Assembly (NCBI GenBank): GCA_013365365.1
Contig: JABVXU010000033.1
Coordinates: 1 to 64,000, forward strand
From: Cruorifilaria tuberocauda
Lineage: Eukaryota; Nematoda; Chromadorea; Rhabditida; Onchocercidae
DNA length: 64,000 nucleotides
Direction: 5' to 3'
The position numbers were made by a program, and so were the translations under genes. The notes below the pieces were generated by a model. It worked only from the letters and a program-made list of their open reading frames with translations, searched no databases and was not told the origin of the DNA. This document shows positions 39,929-51,900 of this stretch, piece after piece (position 1 is the stretch's first letter; every line of letters starts with the position of its first letter).

Positions 39929-42900
39929 ATGTGTTGGCATTTGGCGAGAATACTTGTTTTACTTGGTTCTTTGCAAAGGATTCTGGCCATTGAGCATGAT
40001 TCGATATGTATAGAAGATAATATTTGTCCGCAGCCAAGTCACACTGTTATGAGACTTCGTGAAAGAAATGACAAAAAAGCTCATTTAATTGCCAAACAAC
40101 ATGGTTTAGAAATTAAAGTAAATTATTACCAAAGTTTGTCTGATTATCTGTAGCAAAGATTTTAATGTTTTAATCTGAATACCAAAATTACCAAAATTCG
40201 CAGAAAAATTAAGTTTTAGAATCTCAAATTGAAGCATAAATGTAACTCCGTTCGGATTCCAGGGTAAGCCATTTCTTGACGGCACGTATTATTTTGTTGT
40301 TCATTTATCAAAGGAACGTTCAAGACGACAAAAACGTGAAATAATCTCTAAATTGCAAGAGCATCCTGATATTTTATTGATTGAAGAACAAAGACCGAGG
40401 TATTTTTAGCTTTCAGTTGCTTAATTTTTGAAAAACTGAATTTCTGCCATTGTTTCATGACAATAATTAGAATATAAAAACCAATTTTTTTAGAGATTTT
40501 ATTTTCGATTTCTTTTGAAGCTTTATATCATTCCCTAAAATTCAGGGTAAGGCGAAAACGTGATTTTGTGTACTCGGATACTGGTTACAAATCTGATAGT
40601 GGTCCAAGTAACGTTGTAAGGCATGCTGGATCAATAGCTAATGTGGAACAGCGAATTAATTCTGTACAGCGTGATGTACCTGTTTTGCCATTTCCAGATC
40701 CTTTGTATAAGGAACAGTGGTATTTTGTGCGTTTTCTTCTTTTTGATAAAGTTGTTCTTGTAAAGATCACATAACAGTCTCTGGAAGCAATCGAAATCGA
40801 GTGCTTTTTTAGTTGCTTCTTTTTTCAAAATATATTCAGTTTTAATATTTCTAAAGGGAAGATTAAGTTAGATTGTTTTGCGAAATTTGTCTTATTTTCA
40901 GGTTGCGTGGTTTTGATAACCTTAAGTGTAAAAGTTTTTAAATTTATATATTTGAAATATTTTTCTAAAGGTTCCTTTAATCTGAAAAGATGTCAGAAGA
41001 GATAATTTTTGAGGTTTGTTCTGAGTATAATGATTACTCGAAAGGAATATCAAAATACTACATTGCAGAATAATGGTGCAAAAGGAGGTTTTGATATGAA
41101 TGTGCAGGCTGCCTGGTTATTAGGTTATGCTGGTCGTAATGTATCTGTTTCGATATTGGACGATGGTATCCAGCGAGATCATCCGGATTTGGCAGCGAAT
41201 TATGATCCTTTGGCGAGTACAGATATTAACGGTCATGATGATGATCCAACACCGCAAGATGATGGTGACAATAAGTAAGTATAGTTATTTTAAGGTGCTG
41301 AATAAATGTTTAGAAAAAATGAATTGCAGTGATTTCATACTCCATGAATAACCCATGGGGTTATTCATGGAGTATGAAAAATTGTTGACAAAATTGCATT
41401 GTAAGGGAATATTGAAGTAAGACAAATAAATCAGTGAAGTAACTGAGTTAGAGATTCCACTTTGGAGTAAATCAAGTAATAAAGCTTGAATTTTGGTATA
41501 AAATTCAAATATTTGAATAGCGAAATAACGAAATTATGTGAATAAGATCCAGATCCTGTTTGTCTGTTAAAATGTAAGTATTGTTGAATTTCGATTTGTG
41601 AACTGCGTTTATACCGAGTATTAAGCTATCTCATTCCAGTTAATCTACCTATCAGTAAACGGATTATTTAGCCAATAAAGTTAATTTATATATTCCTCTA
41701 TTAACATTATCCCAATTATGGTCGTTATCCTGTTGTAATAACTAGCTTAAATAAAAGTTAACAAATAAAATTTGCCGAGTTTAAATTCAGGTTTAATAAA
41801 TTCAGACATCAGAAAACATTGATGTAGTGAACGATATCCGTAATTTTAATTTATCCCATTGAATTGGTATAATTACTCCTGCACTATTGAATAAGACGCT
41901 AATATTTGAAGGCATGGTACACGATGCGCAGGTGAAGTTGCATCAGTTGCTGGGAATGTGTACTGTGGTGTCGGGGTTGCATTTCACGCAAAAATCGGAG
42001 GCGTACGAATGCTCGATGGTCCCGTGAGTGATAGGTAAATACCTTGCTAAAGTAGTGGAAATAACAATGAATTTATCCAGCTTAGAGAGCATCAATTTTT
42101 CACAATTTAATAGTGCTAAACTGTTAAACATCATCGTATCGATATTTATTCGACTAGCTGGAGTCCTGAAGATGATGGGAGGATGTTTGCTAGATTACAT
42201 AGAAAACAAAAAACTGAAGAGAACCAATTAAAAATTGCGTCTAGTATATGCAAATTTTGCTTTAGTTTGACAAGTATAACAAAAGTTCTTTTTTTGCCTT
42301 GCTTACAATTCTGATCATCAGGACATTCATTTATAAAATTATATTTCACTTTAGTGTTGAAGCGGCAAGTCTCTCTCTCAATCGTCATCATATCGATATC
42401 TATTCGGCTAGCTGGGGTCCTGAAGATGATGGAAGGACGTTTGATGGCCCTGGACCATTAGCTCGAGAGGCTTTTTATCACGGTGTCAGGGTGGGACGTG
42501 GTGGCAAGGGAAGTATTTTTGTTTGGGCTAGTGGCAATGGTGGTTCAAGGTAAGAGATTTGAATAAAGATATAATTTTAATATAATAGCAGAAGATTTTA
42601 ATTTCGAAGTTTCAATGGATAAAATCATAGTGATAAAATAATAATATTAGGGTCTCTTCGAGAAGATAGAAGATAAGTTCCGCAAATTTTCATTTTTTTT
42701 GCAGACAAGATAGCTGTTCGGCCGATGGTTACACGACATCTGTCTATACGCTCAGTGTTAGTTCGGCAACAATTGATAATCGTAGCCCGTGGTACTTGGA
42801 AGAATGTCCATCAACCATCGCTACAACATATAGTAGTGCTAACATGAATCAGCCGGCAATTGTGAGTAACCTCGTATTTCATTGCTTTCATTTTGTGATT

Positions 42901-45900
42901 ATCTGCAAAATCCAGTCCCACCATCTTAGTATGGAAAAATGACGATTGAGATAACTAAAGAAAATGATATATGTTTACTCGATTGAATGTGATGGCTACA
43001 CTATTATTTCATTGCTTTTGCCAGAACTATTCTATCATTGCAGTATGTTACTGTTAACGATATCAGTATACACTAAACATGAATGAACATTAATTTCCTG
43101 AAGTTGTAACCTTCAATGTATTCTATGTGAAGCAAACTCTTCATATCTTGTTCTCTGTTTGCTGCTTTTTTCTAAATTTTCTTAAAATTTTCTAAAAAAT
43201 TCTGAAAACTAAATTTTCAGATAACAGTTGATGTTCCACACGGTTGTACTCGTTCGCATACGGGCACCAGTGCATCTGCACCACTTGCAGCAGGTATTAT
43301 TGCTTTGGCACTGGAAGCTAAGTAAGTTTCTATTATTCAAAAAATTGTTTCTCTTCATTGAGTAGTTGCTAGAAGATAAATATGTGCCTTCGACATCAAC
43401 CTGCTGAATTCAATGAGAAAAAAAAAAGCATATTTGTATCAGCAGTTATTACAAACTGGTCAGCGTGTGTTTAATGTATAAATTTAATTATTCTTATACC
43501 ATTAATTTTGCTTATATTATTTCGAGATTTACTCATACTAAACGAGAGTATTAATTTTGAACGAAATTTATCATATGCTTTGTGATTTCCTTTCAGTTTA
43601 CTTTTAGTCCAAATTTAACATGGCGTGATATGCAACATATTGTATTACGAACAGCCAATCCACTGCCGTTGCTGAATAATCCAGGTTGGTCGATGAATGG
43701 AGTCGGGCGTCAAATCAACAACAAATTTGGTTATGGGCTGATGGATGCCGCAGCGCTGGTAAAGCTTGCATTAATCTGGAAAACGGTACCTGAGCAACAT
43801 ATTTGTACATATGATTATAAGCTGGAGAAGCCAAAGTAAGTTGGGAAATTCTTCCACTTTTTTAAAATTATAATATATGAGCAGTTTTAATGAAGAGCAT
43901 TAAAGGAAAATAGTATGGTTAAGATTGAGTATATAAACATGCTGAGGGGTTACATTGAGATGGTTTCCTTAAATCTTCTGTAATCTTGGCGAGCTTCAGA
44001 ACAAGTACATTTTGAATATGACTGCAGTTATCGGAGGAATCAGTCATAGTGATTTTTAGTAACACTGTATGAAAAGGAACTCATTTCTTGTAGGCATGCA
44101 TCATGTCTTCTTTTCAGTCCACGGCCAATAACGGGTAGTTTTCAAATGAATTTTTCTTTGGAAGTAGGTGGTTGTGAATCTGGCACACCAGTTCTCTACC
44201 TCGAGCATGTACAAGTTTTGGCAACATTTCGCTTTGGGAAGCGGGGTGATGTGAAACTTACGCTGTTTTCGCCACGTGGTACCTCCACTGTTTTACTTCC
44301 ACCTCGTCCACAGGTTTGCTTATAGATCTCATGTACTATTAGCTGAAAAGAATTCACGAAAAAAGAAAACAAAATAATTTCTTACTAGTAGTTTCGCTTT
44401 TGTTTTGCATGCTAGGTGTTATTTTTAATCCATATACAAAGGTTTTTAAAGTGCAGTTTTGTTATCATATTAATTATTATCAGTTTTGGTAGACAATTTG
44501 TTGATTTTTTTTTCCGATTACATTTCATATTAATCGGCCTATCGAGTGTTAAAAAATATGTACTGCAGGATTTCAATTCAAATGGTATCCATAAATGGCC
44601 CTTCTTATCCGTGCAAACCTGGGGTGAAGATCCTCGTGGGACATGGACTTTAATGGTGGAATCTGTTAGTACGAATAGGAATATCGGAGGTTATTATTAT
44701 TATATGTCCACATAAATTTCAAATTTCCTAGAATTTTATAATTGTTTGCTCACAAATTAAAATATCAGTATTTGCTGGAAGTTTTCGTTTGAATTATCTA
44801 AAAAACCTTTCTACTTTCTACTCATTTTCATTCAAGTATTCGCTTGATTTTTGAATAAATATATTTCCGTTGCCCTAAAATATTAGATTTATGTTGTGCC
44901 TCCCTTAGTTTGCAAATTATTTCCAGGAACATTCCATGATTGGTCATTACTATTGTACGGTACAGCGGAGCCAGCTCAACCAAGTGATCCACGACATCCC
45001 TCAAATCTGCCGTCCTCTGATTCAGCCGAATCTCCATTTGATCGAATAACTCAACATATAGTGTCACAGGTGCATGGACCACAGTCCTTATTTTTTTATT
45101 AAATAATTACAGCCGCAGTAATCTTTCTGAAAAGTAATTTTACAATTCTTTCCCTGTGGCTTAATCCTGGAATTAACTTTTTTCTTAATTTTTAAGGGAG
45201 GTGGTGGTGACTTTTATTACAGAATTTTCTGCTACACAATTTTTTCTCATATCATTTTGCATTAGTTTTTGGACATATGCACAGGTGCACAGCGGAACTT
45301 GATAGCAATGATTCAATGTATTTTCTAACACATCTTTTTTGCTTATATTCTAGTCAGAACGTCCGAATAGGTTTTTATTTTTCAGAATGTATGGTTTTCC
45401 CGGAAATCAAGTTTTAACTCCAAATTATTTTCCGTGAGAAATTCGGAATTCCTTTTTTTGAATTGCCAAAACTATTTGGACGTTGACCTGAGTGATTTAA
45501 TTACTTGTTGTTAGAATAATGAAGTGGACGGAATTTTGCTTCCGAATTTTTAATATTATTTATTTTCAATTTTGTTGTTTTAGTCCATGCATTTTTTTTA
45601 AAGCTTTTCTTTACATAAAATAAGAAGTGCTTAGCAACTGGCAGAAATCGAAGTAGCCATTCAGTATGAAAGGTAATCATCAAATATTATCACCAACATC
45701 ATCGTCATCGTCATTCACTCTCGTCAGTTCAGGAACTGAAGCAAAAGGAGCGTGATTCTAGAGATTGGCAGCCTGAGGAGGTGAAGAATAAGGAATCGCT
45801 TTTGGTTGGTGCTCCACCAGAATTACGGGTATGAGACACTATCAACAATTTCGTGGTTGTTGTGCCATAAAGAAACGAACTTGAAAATTCTAAAGATTTG

Positions 45901-48900
45901 CATGAAGCTTTCCGCAAACTCTTTTTCATGCATTATTGCACGTAGTTTTTTTGTTTTTTTTAGCTTTGGGTTACTTTTGCCACACTATTTGCGCATCGAC
46001 TCTTCAAATTATTTTAACACTATTTCCTAGGTGTTTGACATGCTTAAATTCTAGCTTTACGAGAATTGTTTGTGTCTTGCTTATTTAGTTCTATGATATC
46101 TAAATTTATGGAACATCTGGCTGCAAGGTGCATGAGATAATCTGAATGAGTTTCATTATTTTATTTTTTTCAAATACAAATATTTTTTATTGGAAAACAC
46201 GCTTTTTAAGTAAATTTTTCTTTTCTCTTTAAAAATCTAGTATACTAGATTTCATGAATAATAAAAAATCAAAGGATAATTTAGAAGTCAGAGCTGATTT
46301 ACCACGTAATATAAGTTTCCCATCTTCGCGCCATATCCATGTTAACCATCTAATAATAACTTTAAGTGTTTAATGAAATTTGGGATTTGAATTTTAAACG
46401 AACACAACGGAATGTTTAGATATATTAAATATTATCCAGAAACTCGATGTAAATCTTCTATAGTAAATCATTTCTCTCATCATACTTCAGTTTTAATGTT
46501 CTTTGCATGAAGTTGGGAAGGCCACTGCTTTAAAATTCAACGTAAAATTGTGGAGGAATAGAACTGGATAGGGGATGGTACTGCATTCATTATAAGTAGT
46601 TAGTATTAATTGTATGAGGGCGAAGATGGTTTCTTTTTCTACTGTTCATTTATGGTGAATTAATACAGATTCTTTCAAAAGGTCAAAATTTTCCGATCTT
46701 TCAGTTTTATTAAAGTAATCCACTTTACATTACCATTGATTCTTGTAATATTTCTAATTCATTTTCCTGGATTGCATGTTTAATGGGATTTTCTTAATGC
46801 ATCATTGCATAGAATCAGTAATTTCTATAATGAACAAAAATGGGATCTTTGTTTTTTCCAACTTTCGTTTTCTTGCCTTTTTCTTTCAGTGTGTTGATTA
46901 TTATCACCACTACCATTTACCATCGTGTGTAATTAATTACTTAATGAGTTGTTGATTGAATTAACGGTTTTTCTACAGATCTCACTACCGGTTCTGTTGA
47001 TGACACTGCAGTTGGCCGTGTTAGTGCTTGTTACATTAGCTGCAGTATTGGCTTGTCGGCGTGCAATGAATACTACTATTACTCCTACTACTACTTCTAC
47101 TGCTGCTACACCTTCTACTATCTCTCTTGCTAGTAATATTTCAACAGCAGCCATTATACCTCCTTCACCTTCATTGGGTACCATAATCCAAAATTTCTCA
47201 TAATTTAAGAAATAAGGAATGAACGTTCCAGCTTGCTGATATCTTGAAGTTTCATGAAGAAAAAAGTTTTTCAAGCTAAGCAGGTAGGAAATTGAAATAA
47301 ACGGCTTCAGCACAACGAATGCAGTCGTTTACTAGGTTCATTTTTGTAGCTGTTAGGCTTTCAAACAGACCTTTGCTACTGCAAAATTCTGTTTATACTT
47401 TCACTTTTTCAGTAATTTGTTACAAGTCATAATAAAATGAACTATTTTTACTTAAGATCTTTTTAAAAATTTATGCAACTGAAAAATGTGGCTGCAAAAA
47501 TATTGCTATGTATTTTGCTAACACAACGATCGAAGGAAGAGGAGGTAATTTTGTTATATGTTTGTAATATTGAAAATTTGATTTTTTAGGGATGTCATTG
47601 TATCCGATTTTGAGATATATATTCTATACGTGTTCGTTGGCTTCCTGCATCGATTTTTTCTTACATGTTTTTATTAACATGTTTTACTTCTATGTTTGAC
47701 AAAATTGATTTTTTTTTGGATATATTCTATTTTACAATGTTTTGTTCTTTTGAGTTAACTCTATTATCATCTTCGTTAGCAGTTATAGTTTCGTACTTTT
47801 GAAATTTATTAAAAATCGGTTATAATTTTTCCAAAATCAGTTATAATTTTTGGGTCACTTGTACTTCAGTGCTTTTTATCTTCAGTTTCAAAATTGTGTA
47901 ATCGCAATGCGGAAGGATAGGAGAAGGAATATTTATTTTTGATCTAAAGTTAAGAACTAATTCTGTTATTTCCAAAAACCGAATGGATTTTGTTTCATTT
48001 TAATGAATATAAATGAAGCTTTCCTTTTTGATTTTCATAAAAATAGGATTTTTTCAAATTTGAAATTAAATTTAAGCACATGTAGTGGAGTTTATGACTA
48101 GTCAGTGTTCCAATTTCATTTTTTTGTAATTAATTCATTCCTTTATGTATCACTTCATTCTTTTTAAGATCTGCTCAATTCCTTGAAATTCGCTGCTGTA
48201 TCTGCTCTTTTATCAGTATATAATTAGAAATCTGACCAATCTTTTACTAATCGTGAGGTGGAAAAATTTTTCGTTTTTCATTTACAATTGTATAATATAT
48301 GACCTTTTTCCCCAATTATTATTTTCATTTTCAGTTTTCATATTCTTATGTTATTTGTAAATTGATTTGCTTTGTTATTTGTGCTCCTAGAACCCCGTAG
48401 AATCCAGCGAAATGGCCCAGTTTTCTGTACAGTAAGCTGTTGAACTTGTTTAATGCGAGGTTTTAGTAAAAATTTTAAACAAATTTCAATCTTATATATT
48501 TATTTTTAGTGACGAAAACGAAAAAAAAAGTAATCGAATCATTAGAAAGAAATTTTATTAAAATCGTGCTGAATGACATCTCTCATCTCAGTATGTATGT
48601 TCATTACTTAGGAAGCTAAAATACGGCAAGTTTTACTTCAAGTTGTACCTAAAGAGGCGGATGGGGTATCTTTGGACATTCTCCAAAAGGAAACTACCTA
48701 AAGACTGCTTCGGCGCACGCCAAATCAATATTACATATGATATAGATAGATAAGCTTAACAACCAGTTAGAATCTTGTTTGCATTTCAAATCATTAAGCC
48801 AAGTATGTAATCAGAAAAAATGTTTAGTTTTGCTGACTGCTTATTTTTATGTCTTTTCATAAGTATTTTTTTCAAGTATTGTCTTTCTTTAATTTTGTAT

Positions 48901-51900
48901 AGCTTGCTGAATTCCAAATGCTTAACTCTCTTTAATCGGCTGTTCATTAATTTTTAAGAAAGGTGAAGTTTCATATTTGTTAAATGCATTTTTGATAAAG
49001 TATGTTTTTTTTGTAGTAGCGAATAAGGAGTTTTATTTTTTCCTAAATTTCCTATTTAAGAATTGTTTATAGTTCAAAAAATATTTTCAAAAAAAATATA
49101 TTCTTTTCAGAAGTCTGTGACTGTTTATGAATAGTTTTAATATTAGTGTAAGAGTAGATGTGAAAGATTTATTTCTCTTATTGAAAATTAAATTTCATTT
49201 TGCTTGACGAAGAAATTTAATTTAAAAAAAAATTTTCACGATCCTTTTAAACTTTTCAATAATTTATCTTTGTAAGTTATTATGTTGTATGTTGCATATC
49301 GCTTCGTCTTATCAGTCTTCTACTGCCATTGTTATAGTTATCCGGTTAGCTAAGTATAACACTTTTCCTAGTTAAAAAAAAAAATGTTCTGATTGAGGAT
49401 GTTTAATGATAATATAAAATAATTTAGTTAATTAAGATAAATAATTATTGCCCGTTTACATTCATATATACCTGTTATTTCTCTTTTCCATGTTCTATCT
49501 TGTAATTGTTAGATTCCATTCCGTCTATATCACTTATATAAAGTCAAAAAATTTTACGAAACTATGAATTCGAAGATTTCGACTTTTGTTTGGATGTTTT
49601 ATAGAAAAAGGGTGCTTTCGGGATAGGAAGTGTGTGATGGTTATGAATTGCAACTTAAAGACAAAAATCTTCGAATTTTCATTTTTTTGTCTGTGTTGTA
49701 ATCTGTGTAGTATAACTTCATATCCATGTTTTGAAACTATAATCTGTATGTAAACTATTTCGTCACATTTATTTATTGAATAACCTTACAAGAATTTTGT
49801 GGAAATGTAATCATTAAAACATTCAAAATCATTGTTTTAAGCCTGATATACTACGAATTTATTGAAAATCCCATTCTCTGAATGAAGATATTCAGTTTTG
49901 ATTGAGAATTCTGACATATCATAATAAATCTGAATCTTTCCATTTTTAGATTTGATGATAAATTTTTTGCATCTTTTTAAAATCAAAATTCGACGAAATA
50001 TTTTTATCAATTTGTTTGATGTGTTAAGTAACGGTAAATTGTCTACATTAATGTTTTGCTATAAATTTTCTTCATGCTTTATGAAATCTTACTAGTCATG
50101 TGACTACTGCCATAGGTTGAAAAACTCTTGGACGGATTCAATTAAATAATTTCGGATTTAAAATTTTAATTTCTAGAAGAATAAAGTGAAAAAGTTACCT
50201 CAGATCACTAGCTTATTGTCATTGTATTTTAATTATTTAATATGAACTTATTTCGGTGTTAAGATTTTGTGCCTTATTTTATTTGAGTTAAAATTTTTTT
50301 GCATGAAGAATAAAGCGATGGATTTGAAATTGTTTGTGTTGTTATAATTAAAGCATTTAAAATCATTTGTTGTAAGCCTGATATACTACGAATGCATCGA
50401 AAATCCCATATTTTAAAATGAGAAATATTCGGTTTTATTCAAAAGCTCGGTAATCGGTTCTTTGGATCTGATGATGAGATTTTTCGTACTACTTTTTTTG
50501 CATTTTTTTGATAAATAAAATTCGACGGATTTTTTTCATAGTACTAGTAGTAGTTGTAGTCGTAGTATGTTGGAATAGCAAGCTGTAGTCCTTTTACTGT
50601 TTTTCCTTTTCTGTTCCTCATTTTGCAAGAATTCTTTTTTTCTCAAGATTCATAAGTAAACTTCAAAGTCGCATACACTATTTAAGGAAATATCACTCCT
50701 TGTTGAGATTTGATTTTAAACGAATATTAACGAAGAAGTACGAAGAACCTATCATTCTTTATGAAAAAACTCACACTCCATGTTGCATATTCGAAAGTAG
50801 TATTTGTCTTGATTTCATATGCGTTACGTAGCTATCACGTTTTGCATGATTCGTTTTCAAAAAGCAAATAAGTGTCATCTGAGAAATTATGGTTTGGATT
50901 TTGCAAATGACGTGTGCCTGACGTGTCATAAGTAGTCGTGTAAGAGATAGTACTCTGGATATCTTTATATGTATGTATTTAAAAACACAAAACAATAATT
51001 TACAGTTGAGAGAATGAAGGTTGAAGTCAGTTCGTCTATTTTATAGGATTCCATTTAGTTCTTAGATCAGAAAATAATTCCGAAAGTACATTTGCAGATA
51101 TCTTCGCGTTGAAAGCGCACTTTTCACGTGATTTTCCGCATGCATCATTTTATTGTATTGAAAGATTTAGTTATTCATGAATACATTAATGAGTGATGAT
51201 CGCAGAAATTTTGCCTAGTTGTTTACAGTGAAAAATGAGGTATGAAATAGTATTAGATAAGTAGAGGATAGGTCCTTCATCAAGATTCAATTTCGGACTG
51301 ATATTTTTTATATTTCTTGTGTGAATTTTAAGAGATTATTGAGGATACCAACTGATAAATGATTAGATATCATCGATAGTTTTCAATCAAGTTTGAATCC
51401 TTTGCCATTACACTAAACTAATGGTTAATTGTTGAATGTCGCATGCTCGAAAACTCACCTTTTTTTAGATGAACTTCGAATCTTTTAAAAATTATTAACA
51501 AGATATGGTTGGTGTGTTACGTACTTTTCTTACTCAGTATTCTATAACATTCCGCTTCATGAATTTTCAGTCAAATATTTTTTGTTAGTCATCATTGTCG
51601 GTGCTTTGCCATTAGAACTATAAGTTTAAAAATATGCAACATGTAATATTATATTAAGATGAGATAATTATAAAATTCTAACAACCCGTTAAATTATTTT
51701 GAAGGTTTTTGGTAATTTTAAAACCTACTTAAATTATTAAGACAATGACATTATCTAATTTTCTTTCCATTACATACCAACCATGCAATGATGCTTTTAT
51801 CGGGAAATATCCTGCTTGCTATTCAGGAATTTCCACCAACAATTTTTCCCTGGTTTTTTTTGTTCTGAGCACGGATAACTGATGAGTTATATGAAAATGA

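Noticed and set aside
45070..45102. Readthrough of convertase exon 12 to a stop
   Set aside because: A good CAG|GTGCAT donor and a phase-0 partner exon at 45733 make splicing more likely; kept only as a possible rare isoform.
46933..47313. 126-codon minus frame opposite the short-isoform terminal exon
   Set aside because: Antisense shadow; the plus-strand frame has the acceptor, phase, membrane helix and poly(A) signal.
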